A DNA stretch of 64,000 bases from JAQBDA01 sp041301185 (GTDB lineage Bacteria; Chloroflexota; Anaerolineae; Anaerolineales; UBA4823), in the NCBI GenBank assembly GCA_041301185.1, contig JBFYSV010000202.1:1-64000 (forward strand), in the 5' to 3' direction. Positions 18,246 to 26,447 of this stretch are shown here, piece after piece. The position numbers and the translations under genes are program-made. The stretch's first letter is position 1. Each line of letters begins with the position of its first letter. The notes under the pieces were generated by a model, which was not told where the DNA came from, ran no database searches, and saw only the letters and a program-made list of their open reading frames with translations.

Positions 18246-19226
18246 CTACCCACCGATTTCACTCATCGTCCGGTTGAGTGGGATCAGGCCTTCAGCCAAA
18301 CCATTCCCCCACGGCTTGTTCCAAATCGCTTCCAGGATCAGCTGTCTTAGCTCAGCGAATGATGCCCCGCTTCGCAGAGGCGTCAGCACATCAACTTCTC
18401 GTTCGTGCAGCAAGCATAACCTTAACCGCCCATCGGCGGTTAATCTTGCTCGGGTACAGGATGAGCAAAAAGGCTGGCTCACTGTAGAGATAAACCCTAC
18501 CGTACCGATCGCCCCTGGGATACGGTACATCCTCGACTCACCGTCCAGTTGCCCGCCGTTCATACATTCCAGTGGCCCAAATACTGCTTCGATGCGCTCT
18601 TGAACCTCGGACGAGGTAACGACATTGGCTCGCTGGAATTCGGTCGCGCCACCAAAAGGCATCATCTCAATGTAACGAACTTGCCAGGCTTTTTGGAGGG
18701 TGAGCCGTGCCAAATCCACCACATCTTTTTCGCTATAATCGCGCACCACAACCGCGTTAATTTTGATCGGCGTCAGCCCGGCTTCTTCGGCAGCTGCGAT
18801 CCCATCCCATACATCTAGTAATGAACCCCAACGGGTCAGGCGGTGGAATTTTTCGTTATCCAGGGTATCCAGGCTGAAATTAACCCTGCGTAAGCCAGCC
18901 TCTGCCAGCGGTTTTGCTAACCGGGAAAACAACACACCGTTGGAGGTCATCGTTAATGACCGGACACCAGGTATTTCTTTTATCCGGCGAACTAATTCGA
19001 CAATCCCTGCCCGCACGGTAGGCTCGCCACCTGTCAGGCGGTACTTATCGAATCCCAGGCTGGCAAAAATCTTTATCAGGCTCAAGACCTCATCGTCTTG
19101 CATCAGCTCTGCATTCGGTCGGAAGGTCATCCCCTCTGGCATGCAATAGATGCAGCGCAAGTTACAATGATCGGTAAGACTGATGCGCAAATAATGGATT
19201 TGCCGACCAAAACGATCAATCGCCAT
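18246..19226 (-). CDS. moaA: GTP 3',8-cyclase MoaA
   Basis: A 326-residue radical SAM enzyme that, with MoaC, converts GTP to cyclic pyranopterin monophosphate, the first step of molybdopterin synthesis. The SAM cluster cysteines are C21, C25 and C28 (CNLRCIYC). The second cluster appears near the C-terminus in FCSSCTRARLTADGRLRLC. The C-terminus ends in Gly-Gly, as in active MoaA. The gene is divergent from the protoglobin-MoaD and AOR genes. No moaC, moaE, mogA or moeA lies in the window, so the pathway is completed elsewhere. Confidence 0.95.
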   Translation of the reverse strand: MAIDRFGRQIHYLRISLTDHCNLRCIYCMPEGMTFRPNAELMQDDEVLSLIKIFASLGFDKYRLTGGEPTVRAGIVELVRRIKEIPGVRSLTMTSNGVLFSRLAKPLAEAGLRRVNFSLDTLDNEKFHRLTRWGSLLDVWDGIAAAEEAGLTPIKINAVVVRDYSEKDVVDLARLTLQKAWQVRYIEMMPFGGATEFQRANVVTSSEVQERIEAVFGPLECMNGGQLDGESRMYRIPGAIGTVGFISTVSQPFCSSCTRARLTADGRLRLCLLHEREVDVLTPLRSGASFAELRQLILEAIWNKPWGNGLAEGLIPLNRTMSEIGG

Positions 19227-19264
19227 TTAACCTATAAGACCTTTCATCTGCATTGCTGAGAGAC

Positions 19265-19303
19265 ATTGGGCAATAGGCCAGCTAGGATAGGCAAAGGCCC
19301 AAT
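19265..19303 (-). promoter_or_regulatory. Possible RNA hairpin in the moaA leader
   Basis: ATTGGGC at 19265-19271 pairs with GCCCAAT at 19297-19303, about 40 bases upstream of moaA. It could be part of a leader RNA structure or a minor terminator. It does not obviously match the moco riboswitch, and no motif search was possible. Confidence 0.25.
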
Positions 19304-19370
19304 AATTCTCCCGAGTTAGCAAGCACACCTGGAAACAAAATCATTATAACAAGCAGCAGCGCGAAGGGAT

Positions 19371-19392
19371 ATATTAAGTATTTCCTTAATAT
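19371..19392. promoter_or_regulatory. Perfect 8-bp inverted repeat, candidate regulator site
   Basis: ATATTAAG, 6 bases, CTTAATAT. It abuts the -35 element of a promoter facing the globin-MoaD gene; with +1 near 19427 the centre is at about -45. This position suits an activator site. It also lies in the shared divergent region with moaA. Confidence 0.4.
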
Positions 19393-19420
19393 TGCCTGGA
19401 TCTCCACAAAATGCTACTAT
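19392..19420 (+). promoter_or_regulatory. Promoter for protoglobin-MoaD and AOR
   Basis: TTGCCT at 19392-19397 and TACTAT at 19415-19420 with a 17-base spacer, 49 bases upstream of the start codon. The inverted repeat at 19371-19392 touches the -35 element. Confidence 0.5.
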
Positions 19421-19469
19421 ATTTATGCACCCAACGGATTAGGTTCAAACTGATCGGCAGGTATTCTGC

Positions 19470-20348
19470 ATGGAAGACAACCTCCAACTTACAGATTTGT
19501 CTCCAGATCCCGTGGAAGAATGGCAGCGAATGCTGAAATTCTGCAATTTAGCCGCGGCTGAGCAACAGGCAATGGCACGCTCGGTGGAACCATTGATGAA
19601 GCGCAGCACAGAATTGGTGGTGAATACCTATGATTATCTGCGTGCAGTTCCAGAAACAGCCGCAATCCTGGGCTGGGAAGACACGGTTGATGAAGACCAT
19701 CTAGAAGAACGGCGGCGTTTTTTCACCATTTGGCTGGCGCGCACGCTAGGATTGGATACATCAGATGAGTTTGCATTTTATCTGTTCCGTGCCGGTCAAT
19801 ACCACGCTGGGCAAGGTCCCCGAACGATACACACCCCGCCGGCGTATGTAACCATATCGATTGGTATGGTCCTGGCAAGTTTTGCCAATTACATGATAGA
19901 TGCACAACTGCCTGCTGAGGTGATAGCCCTTGCCATGGCTGGTTGGAGCAAATATCTAAGCGTACAATTAAATCAGATGTCGATGGGCTACTCTATCGCC
20001 CGGGATTTTTCAAACGGTGATTTCGCTACTCGGGTGACGTTGTTTGGGCGAATGCGACCGCTGATAGGGAAAACGGAGCTGCCTGTCCCCCTCCTTAGCG
20101 GTGCAAAAATCCATGATCTATTGAAGAAATTCTTCGATTACTATCCTCAGTCACGGGCGGTCGTACTGGACCGCGTTTGGCAATCACACGACAAGGCTGA
20201 TTCGTTATGGATTGAAGTCATGCCGGTCTATGTCCCTCGGAAAGGCTGGCGAATTTTACACAACGGTCGCGCTCTCGGCTTTGAGAAGGGTTTCAACGAA
20301 TTAGTTCGGGAGAATGATGAAGTCGCAATTTTCCCACCGGGTCGTTGA
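19470..20348 (+). CDS. Protoglobin domain fused to a MoaD/ThiS-like domain
   Basis: A 292-residue two-domain protein. Residues about 15-180 resemble the protoglobin/globin-sensor family; H112 in the segment FRAGQYHAGQG fits the proximal heme histidine. Residues about 190-292 form a ubiquitin-like MoaD fold (VTLFGRMRPLIGK, RILHNGRALGF, ENDEVAIFPP). MoaD normally ends in Gly-Gly, the site of thiocarboxylate formation; this protein ends FPPGR, and GGT GGA codons follow directly after the TGA stop. It sits 100 bases upstream of the AOR gene and probably shares its promoter. It may sense O2, CO or NO and act in cofactor sulfur transfer or AOR maturation; that is inference. Confidence 0.72.
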   Translation: MEDNLQLTDLSPDPVEEWQRMLKFCNLAAAEQQAMARSVEPLMKRSTELVVNTYDYLRAVPETAAILGWEDTVDEDHLEERRRFFTIWLARTLGLDTSDEFAFYLFRAGQYHAGQGPRTIHTPPAYVTISIGMVLASFANYMIDAQLPAEVIALAMAGWSKYLSVQLNQMSMGYSIARDFSNGDFATRVTLFGRMRPLIGKTELPVPLLSGAKIHDLLKKFFDYYPQSRAVVLDRVWQSHDKADSLWIEVMPVYVPRKGWRILHNGRALGFEKGFNELVRENDEVAIFPPGR

Positions 20349-20448
20349 GGTGGACCATCCACAAGAAAGGAGGTAAATAGCCCCTGTCTCGATCAACCAT
20401 TGGCGGCTCAATAGATCCGAAAAACGATTAATGAATTAGGAGGCAAAT

Positions 20449-22275
20449 ATGACGCTCGGAGGTTATGCAGATCGAATAGCTCATGTAGACCTTACCGCAG
20501 GCAAGGTCGAATATAAGGCAGCACCAGAGGATTGGAAGCTCAAGTATATTGGTGCTCGGGGTTTGGGCGTGCGTTACGTACTGGAAAATGGCCCCCAGGT
20601 AGATCCCCTATCCCCGGATAATATCCTATGCTTCATGAATGGCCCCCTGACCGGCACTGAAGCTAATATGAGCGGCCGGATGGCCATTGTCACCAAATCC
20701 CCCCTCACCGGAACTGTGACCGATAGCCACCACGGCGGCTGGTCGGCTGCCCGCTTGCGTTGGGCTGGCTTTGATGGCTTGATCTTCAAAGGCAAAGCTG
20801 CAAAACCGGTTTACGCCTATATCGAAGAGAACACTCTTGAATTACGAGATGCTTCAGATGTATGGGGCAAGGGCGTTCACGATACCATCAAACACTTCAA
20901 AGAGCTCTACGGAGAGAAAGACCTGACCGTGATTTCCATCGGTCCAGCAGGCGAGAAGCTCTCCCGCTTTGCTTGTTGGGTGAACGAGCACGATCGGGCA
21001 AGCGGACGAGGCGGAACGGGCTGTGTTGGCGGCAGCAAGAACCTTAAGGCGATCGTGATCAAAGCCAAGAAGAATATGCCCAAAGCAAAGGATCGTGAAG
21101 CCTGGAAGCCTGCTCATGCCCGGGCCCTTTCCGTGATCATGGATGAAGCTAATATCACCAGCCCCCGCAAAGGCGCTCTTTCGGTCTACGGCACGAATGT
21201 GTTGATGAATATCACCAGCAATATGGGAGCATTACCGGCCAATAACAGCCAGTTTGCCTCATTTGGCGATAAAGCTGAGGCCATCAGCGGCGAGCATGTA
21301 AAGGAAACTATCCTGGTCAACGACCCCACTTGCCACGCTTGCCCGGTTGCCTGCAAGAAAGAGGTCAGAGTTACTGAAGGGCCCTTTGCAGGTTTGCAGA
21401 TGGAGAGCGTTGAGTACGAACCCGCCTGGTCGGTCGGCGCCAACTGTGGTAACGATAATATCGCCAGTGTGGCTAAGATTATTGACCTGTGCAACGATTA
21501 TGGGCTGGACGCCATCGAAATCGGTAACGTCCTCTCGGTCTATATGGAAGCCACCCAAAGAGGTTACACCAACGGTGCAGGAGGGCTCCAGTGGGGTGAC
21601 TACATGAACATGGTCGAAACTACCCACAAGATTGGCAAGCGGGAAGGGATTGGTGATGCCCTCGCAGAAGGAGCCGCCCGGGCAGCTCAACATTTCGGAC
21701 ATCCCGAGATCTCGATGACTGTAAAGGGCCAGTCCATACCCGCTTACGATCCGCGCGGTTTGAAAGGCATGGGTATTGCCTATGCCACCAGTAACCGCGG
21801 TGCCTGCCACTTGCGCGCCTATACCCCGGCAGCCGAGTTGAACCTGATGCCCTTTAAATCCCTTCGGGTAGATCCCCTCGAGTGGAAAGGCAAGGGTGAG
21901 CTGGTGATGATCTTTCAGGATATCCACGCTTTTTCAGACAGCCTGGATCTGTGCAAGTTCAGCGCATTTGCTGAGGGTACGGATGAATACGCTCAGCAAT
22001 ACTCTGCTGTGGTCGGTATTCCGTTCACATCCGATGACGTGCTGAAGACCGGGCAGCGGATATATAACCTGGAACGCTACTATAATAACCTGGCGGGTCT
22101 CAGGGAGGGAAGCGATTACCTGCCTGAGCGCTTCTTGAAAGAACCATCCACAATGCCTGGCTCTGAAGGGCATGTTTGCGAGCTGGACTTGATGCTAGAG
22201 GAATACTACAAAGCTCGCGGCTGGGTGAACGGGGTTGTTCCGGAGTCTAAGCTCAAAGAGTTAGAGATTATCTAA
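20449..22275 (+). CDS. aor: Aldehyde:ferredoxin oxidoreductase family protein
   Basis: A 608-residue enzyme of the tungsten/molybdenum bis-pyranopterin family that oxidises aldehydes to acids with ferredoxin. The [4Fe-4S] ligands are C295, C298, C302 (TCHACPVAC) and C502 (LDLCKF). The pterin-binding segments include SGRMAIVTKSPLTG, DPRGLKGMG and the ATSNRGACHLRAY stretch. A strong AGGAGG site precedes the ATG. The protein is soluble and cytoplasmic and needs the molybdopterin pathway, which fits the adjacent moaA and moaD genes. The substrate range and the metal (W or Mo) cannot be told from sequence. A hairpin terminator follows. Confidence 0.93.
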   Translation: MTLGGYADRIAHVDLTAGKVEYKAAPEDWKLKYIGARGLGVRYVLENGPQVDPLSPDNILCFMNGPLTGTEANMSGRMAIVTKSPLTGTVTDSHHGGWSAARLRWAGFDGLIFKGKAAKPVYAYIEENTLELRDASDVWGKGVHDTIKHFKELYGEKDLTVISIGPAGEKLSRFACWVNEHDRASGRGGTGCVGGSKNLKAIVIKAKKNMPKAKDREAWKPAHARALSVIMDEANITSPRKGALSVYGTNVLMNITSNMGALPANNSQFASFGDKAEAISGEHVKETILVNDPTCHACPVACKKEVRVTEGPFAGLQMESVEYEPAWSVGANCGNDNIASVAKIIDLCNDYGLDAIEIGNVLSVYMEATQRGYTNGAGGLQWGDYMNMVETTHKIGKREGIGDALAEGAARAAQHFGHPEISMTVKGQSIPAYDPRGLKGMGIAYATSNRGACHLRAYTPAAELNLMPFKSLRVDPLEWKGKGELVMIFQDIHAFSDSLDLCKFSAFAEGTDEYAQQYSAVVGIPFTSDDVLKTGQRIYNLERYYNNLAGLREGSDYLPERFLKEPSTMPGSEGHVCELDLMLEEYYKARGWVNGVVPESKLKELEII

Positions 22276-22293
22276 CCATCCGATCAACTATCA

Positions 22294-22329
22294 GAAAGAG
22301 CCCGGCGAGTCTTCCTGCCGGGTTCTTTC
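22294..22329 (+). terminator. Terminator after the AOR gene
   Basis: A 13-bp stem with one G-T pair (22294-22306 with 22317-22329) and a 10-base loop, 18 bases after the AOR stop. The T-rich CTTTC lies in the stem's 3' arm and CATTTCT follows. It can also serve the minus-strand genes converging from the right. Confidence 0.75.
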
Positions 22330-22354
22330 ATTTCTGGAAAAAATAAAACATACT

Positions 22355-22612
22355 TCAACCACCGCCCCGCATTAGCTTAATCTCTAGTTTCGGCATCAGC
22401 TCTTGAAGTTTTGATTCCTCAACGCTTAGTTCCAAACGAACCCGCCCAATTACAATCGAACCGATCTTATAATCTTCTATCCTGTAAAAATCTGCCTTCC
22501 ACCCAACACCTTCTACATGCTGTTTGCCTCGGAGCTCCCCACCTACCTCTATCAGGTAATCCTCTAATAGCCACAGCGGGACACCATGCACATCCCGGGT
22601 AATCTCGACCAT
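22355..22612 (-). CDS. Small protein, possibly MoaD-related C-terminal domain (DUF1952-like)
   Basis: An 85-residue protein of alternating strands and helices ending in RGGG. It lies 5 bases downstream of a moaD gene and faces the AOR gene. The Thermus MoaD-related protein carries a C-terminal domain (DUF1952) of similar size; this could be its stand-alone form, but I cannot confirm the match. The triple-Gly end resembles ubiquitin-like sulfur carriers, although the rest lacks the MoaD NGR signature. A role with pterin cofactor or AOR is suggested by location only. Confidence 0.5.
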   Translation of the reverse strand: MVEITRDVHGVPLWLLEDYLIEVGGELRGKQHVEGVGWKADFYRIEDYKIGSIVIGRVRLELSVEESKLQELMPKLEIKLMRGGG

Positions 22613-22617
22613 AGAAC

Positions 22618-22896
22618 TCAGCCCCCACCTACCGCGGGGAAGACATTAATGGTGTCTCTCGCGGTGATCTCCGTTTGCATGGCGTCTTGCAAGTAAGGTA
22701 CATCTCTCCCATTTATGAGGACATGAACCCTTTCAAGAAGCTCACCATCTTCGTCCAACAATTCTTCTTTCAAACCAGGATATTCCTGGATCAACCCGTC
22801 GATCAACGAACGCACGGTGATGGTCCCTTCCACTGGATACTCTATACTTTTCTGTCCCACGATCTGGCGCAATGTAGCATAAAAATTGATCTTCAT
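22618..22896 (-). CDS. moaD: MoaD/ThiS family sulfur carrier
   Basis: A 92-residue ubiquitin-fold protein with the typical pattern: MKINFYATLRQIVG at the start, HVLINGRDV in the middle and a DTINVFPAVGGG end. The C-terminal Gly-Gly is present (three glycines), so thiocarboxylation by MoeB is possible, in contrast to the globin-MoaD protein nearby. It would donate sulfur for molybdopterin dithiolene formation with MoaE, or serve AOR-type cofactor synthesis. It is cotranscribed with the small GGG-ended gene (5-base gap) and probably with tilS (36-base gap). Confidence 0.88.
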   Translation of the reverse strand: MKINFYATLRQIVGQKSIEYPVEGTITVRSLIDGLIQEYPGLKEELLDEDGELLERVHVLINGRDVPYLQDAMQTEITARDTINVFPAVGGG

Positions 22897-22932
22897 CTGC
22901 CCTAAACTCCATCAATCCGGGTATCTGTGGTG

Positions 22933-24372
22933 CTACTTCGCCCCATCTGTTCGCAGCAACCGCAGGAAGGCAACACGCCGGGTGGTTGAGCTCAGGCGAG
23001 CGGTCTCCCCTATCCGAAACCCTGCTACCCAAATAATGTCTTCACCGGATACGAGGATAGGCCAGCCATCTCTTGCTTTGGATGGAATTTTAAGATTGGT
23101 CATAAAATCAGACAATTTGATTGAGTGCCCATCCAATCCAAATGGCTTCAAACGGTCACCGGCTTGCCTGCTGCGCACGAGTACCGGGAAAATAATCTTA
23201 TCTGCGTCCAGCCAGGCTCGGGTTGGATCGGTATTCATCTCAACTTGAGCGATTAGTTCAGCGCTTGCCAATAATTGCTCTGCCCTAATCATCCAGCCGC
23301 CACCCAATTCACATACTCCCGGAAGATCAAGATAATAAGTTTTGCCGCTGATTACCTGCGGCCAATCTCCGATCGGTAAGACTGCATCCCGGGCAGCCAA
23401 CCAAAACAGGCCAGACTCAACAAAGACGTATAATCCGGCTATCAGCTCAGTTTTCCCATGAGCGGGTTGTTTTATTTGTTCGACCCCTCTTTCGATAACC
23501 TTGAATTCAATGTCCCTAAGCTCCGGAACCAGCGTTGTCATACCCTTCCTCAATAACTGGCGTTGCATTCCCACTGGCAGGCGTGACACTCCATCAACAG
23601 CTAATCCAACATATCCTGTGCCCTGCTCGACACAGCACTCGGCCCAAACCTGATCCACGTTTTTCTGCATGATGGCATGATCCCCTCGCAAAACCTCTGC
23701 CATGTTAAATAACCTATTTTTGATCTGGGGATTATATTGTTCCAATTCTGGAATCAGATCGTGGCGTAATCGATTGCGGAAATACCGCCGATCCCGGTTC
23801 GATTCATCGATTTCAGGCTGGATACCCCGCTCTAGCAAATACTGCGTGATATCATCCCGCCAGCTCCCGAGCAACGGCCGCACGAGAGGAATCTCATTAT
23901 CCCAACTGTTCGGTAAAGAAAAATATCCCATACCACTCAAACCAGCCAGCCCAGAGCCGCGCAGAAAATGCATCAATACTGTTTCTACCTGATCATCTGC
24001 TGTATGACCGACGGCAACCGCTTGAGCACGATTTTCTCTTGCCTGATCAAACAAAAATCGATATCGAACCACACGCGCTGCTTCTTCGACGGATAGGTGA
24101 TTTTCCCGGGCGTAGCTGTAAATATCCACTTTCTTTTGAACAAAAGGTAATTTCCTGGATGAGGCTTGTTGGTGAACTTGATGGGCTTCATCATCAGCTC
24201 TTGATCGTAATCCATGATTCAGGTGAGCCACAATTATCTGGTAACCCAGGCGCCATAGAATGTCTAACAAGCACAGGCTGTCCGGACCGCCTGAGACACC
24301 TGTCACAACAGCTTTGTTAATTCCAATCCGGCAGTTGTGTTGTAAAATATACTGAAGATCGTTCACATTCAC
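22933..24372 (-). CDS. tilS: tRNA(Ile)-lysidine synthase TilS
   Basis: A 479-residue ATP-pyrophosphatase that modifies C34 of tRNA-Ile(CAU) to lysidine, allowing AUA decoding; essential in most bacteria. The PP-loop SGGPDS is at residues 27-32, followed by the LNHGLR segment. Central and C-terminal substrate-binding domains are present (LKPFGLDGHSIKLSDF). The start is GTG at 24372-24370; TATAAT ends exactly 6 bases upstream, so the mRNA may be leaderless. moaD follows 36 bases downstream. Confidence 0.93.
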   Translation of the reverse strand: MNVNDLQYILQHNCRIGINKAVVTGVSGGPDSLCLLDILWRLGYQIIVAHLNHGLRSRADDEAHQVHQQASSRKLPFVQKKVDIYSYARENHLSVEEAARVVRYRFLFDQARENRAQAVAVGHTADDQVETVLMHFLRGSGLAGLSGMGYFSLPNSWDNEIPLVRPLLGSWRDDITQYLLERGIQPEIDESNRDRRYFRNRLRHDLIPELEQYNPQIKNRLFNMAEVLRGDHAIMQKNVDQVWAECCVEQGTGYVGLAVDGVSRLPVGMQRQLLRKGMTTLVPELRDIEFKVIERGVEQIKQPAHGKTELIAGLYVFVESGLFWLAARDAVLPIGDWPQVISGKTYYLDLPGVCELGGGWMIRAEQLLASAELIAQVEMNTDPTRAWLDADKIIFPVLVRSRQAGDRLKPFGLDGHSIKLSDFMTNLKIPSKARDGWPILVSGEDIIWVAGFRIGETARLSSTTRRVAFLRLLRTDGAK

Positions 24373-24378
24373 AAAATT

Positions 24379-24384
24379 ATTATA
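24379..24384 (-). promoter_or_regulatory. Consensus -10 box 6 bases before tilS
   Basis: TATAAT on the minus strand, separated by 6 bases from the GTG start of tilS. No good -35 element is visible. The predicted +1 falls on or next to the start codon. Confidence 0.55.
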
Positions 24385-24507
24385 GCGTAAAAGAAGCGCA
24401 TTATTTTAGCCCTTGATCGTTTATGATCACTGGCACCATCACCGAAATGCACTACTGGGGTCATTTATTTTAGATGACTAATCCAAAGCTGATCATGGGG
24501 AGTTGCC

Positions 24508-25668
24508 ATGCCCGAGAAAATATTAATTGTCGATGATGACATTGATACATTGAAGCTGGTAGGCTTGATCTTACAACGACAAGGCTATGATGTTCGGGTG
24601 GCGAGCAGTGGTTTACAGGCTTTGTCGATGATTCAAATTGATCTCCCCGATTTGCTGCTGTTGGATATCATGATGCCCGAGGTGGATGGGTACGAGGTTG
24701 CCCGCCAACTGCGAGCCGACCCACAAACAGCCGAGATTCCCATCATCATGTTCACCGCCAAAACGCAACTGGATGATAAAGTTGCCGGATTTGAAGCTGG
24801 CGCAGACGATTACCTGACCAAACCCACCCAGCCACGCGAGTTGCTTGCGCATATCAAAGCGGTCATGGCTAGAACCAGTAAAAGCCGCCAACCGGCAACC
24901 GTAGCTCAACCCCCTTCCGCTGAGCGAGGCTATATGGCGGGGGTGATCGCGACCAAAGGCGGTTTGGGGGTATCTATAATATCCTTAAATCTCGGGGTTG
25001 CTATCCGGGAAGAATACAAGAAGGATGTCATTGTAGCCGATTTCCGCCCTGGTCAAGGAAGCATCGGTCTAGAGCTAGGCTATCAAAAAGCAGAAGGCTT
25101 AAATCACCTCTTAGAGCGAAAACCCAACGATATCACCCTGAAGGACATCGAATCTCAACTCGTATTGCACTCATCAGGTATCCGGCTATTGTTGTCCTCT
25201 CACCGTCCAAGTGACTCGAAGTATAACGGGGCGATTGCCCATTTTGAAGTGATCTCCCGTAATTTACCCTTCCTTGCAAAGCATGTGATCCTTGATTTGG
25301 GGCCGACCTTCTCTCCGCTGGTAGAAAAAGTTGTTCCTCATTGCAATGAGATCATTGTCCTTGTTGAGCCGGTGCCCTATTCTGTCCACCAGACGCGCCT
25401 TCTGATCGATGAGCTAACCACCAATGGAGTCGGTGAGGGTAAAATCACAGCAGTGTTGGTGAACCGCTTCCGTTCAGGTGTACAATTAGCCTGGAGCCAG
25501 GTACAGGAACAACTCAAGCATAATATCTCCGTCATATTCACCCCCGCACCCGAGTTGACCTACCAGGCATCTGTCAATGGAGTCCCGGTATTTTTACAAC
25601 AGCCGGAAAGTCTTACGGCCCAGCAATTTCAGAAACTGGCTGAGAAGGTCATCCAGCGAAGCACATAA
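24508..25668 (+). CDS. Response regulator fused to a MinD/CpaE-like domain
   Basis: A 386-residue protein. Residues 1-120 are a receiver domain with phospho-acceptor D53 (LLDIMMP), the acidic DDD near residues 9-11 and a switch lysine in KPTQPRE. A linker leads to a MinD/ParA-like domain (about 142-385). Its deviant Walker A reads KGGLGVS: the signature lysine K150 is kept but the P-loop lysine position is V155, so ATP hydrolysis is doubtful. GGGGAG precedes the ATG. It is the first gene of an operon with a sirtuin and a histidine kinase, which may phosphorylate it. The output is unknown; CpaE-like proteins position pili or envelope structures. Confidence 0.8.
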   Translation: MPEKILIVDDDIDTLKLVGLILQRQGYDVRVASSGLQALSMIQIDLPDLLLLDIMMPEVDGYEVARQLRADPQTAEIPIIMFTAKTQLDDKVAGFEAGADDYLTKPTQPRELLAHIKAVMARTSKSRQPATVAQPPSAERGYMAGVIATKGGLGVSIISLNLGVAIREEYKKDVIVADFRPGQGSIGLELGYQKAEGLNHLLERKPNDITLKDIESQLVLHSSGIRLLLSSHRPSDSKYNGAIAHFEVISRNLPFLAKHVILDLGPTFSPLVEKVVPHCNEIIVLVEPVPYSVHQTRLLIDELTTNGVGEGKITAVLVNRFRSGVQLAWSQVQEQLKHNISVIFTPAPELTYQASVNGVPVFLQQPESLTAQQFQKLAEKVIQRST

Positions 25669-26447
25669 TGTCCGTCCCAGAACAATTCAAGCGCGGAATA
25701 CAGTGTGCTGCCGATATTATTCGCGGCAGCCGAAATACGGTTGCGCTGACCGGCGCTGGAATCTCCACACCTTCGGGCATTCCTGATTTCAGAACCCCGA
25801 CCAGCGGTCTTTGGGAAAAATATGATGCCTTTGAAGTGGCGTCTTTGAACGCTTTCAGGTATAACCCGGAAAATTTTTTCAACTGGATGCGTCCATTAGC
25901 CCGGGATATTCATACCGCCTCCCCCAACCCAGCGCACCGCGGTTTGGCTCAGTTAGAAGAAGCAGGCTACCTCCAAACAATTATCACCCAAAACATTGAT
26001 GGTCTTCACCAACAGGCCGGATCCAGGATGGTTCTGGAAGTGCACGGTAGCCTGCAATCCCTAACTTGTGTGCGTTGCTATCAGCAGCACAATGCATCTA
26101 ATTTTATCGACGCGTATGTTGAGCAAGGAGTTATTCCTCGATGCTCTAAATGTAGTAACTACCTGAAACCGGATGTGGTTCTGTATGGAGAACAGCTTCC
26201 AGCTCGTACCTGGCTAAAAGCCCAGGAAAGCTGCAAGCGTTGTGACTTAATGATTGTTGCAGGCTCTTCTCTCGAGGTACTTCCGGTCGCCGGGCTTCCC
26301 ATGCGGGCAATCGACCGCGGTGCTCACCTGATCATTATCAATCAATCCCATACCTATATTGATGTCCGAGCCGATCTTGTTCTGAATGCTGATGTAGCGC
26401 TGGCTATCCCGTGGATTGTTCAGGAGGTGCTGAGTGGCCGACCTTAA
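25668..26447 (+). CDS. Sir2 family NAD-dependent protein deacylase
   Basis: A 259-residue sirtuin. The NAD-binding GAGIST-GIPDFR segment is at about residues 29-42, the TQNIDGLH motif at 107-114 and the catalytic histidine at H126 (EVHGSLQ). Four zinc cysteines are C134, C137, C159 and C162. It removes acyl groups from lysines, using NAD+. The ATG overlaps the previous stop by one base (TAATG), and its 3' end overlaps the histidine kinase start by 14 bases, so the three genes are tightly coupled. A link between acylation and the two-component system is inferred from this context only. Confidence 0.93.
   Translation: MSVPEQFKRGIQCAADIIRGSRNTVALTGAGISTPSGIPDFRTPTSGLWEKYDAFEVASLNAFRYNPENFFNWMRPLARDIHTASPNPAHRGLAQLEEAGYLQTIITQNIDGLHQQAGSRMVLEVHGSLQSLTCVRCYQQHNASNFIDAYVEQGVIPRCSKCSNYLKPDVVLYGEQLPARTWLKAQESCKRCDLMIVAGSSLEVLPVAGLPMRAIDRGAHLIIINQSHTYIDVRADLVLNADVALAIPWIVQEVLSGRP

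Noticed and set aside
19265..19303. Moco riboswitch upstream of moaA
   Set aside because: Only one short stem was found; the conserved core of the moco motif could not be recognised, so it is listed just as a possible hairpin.
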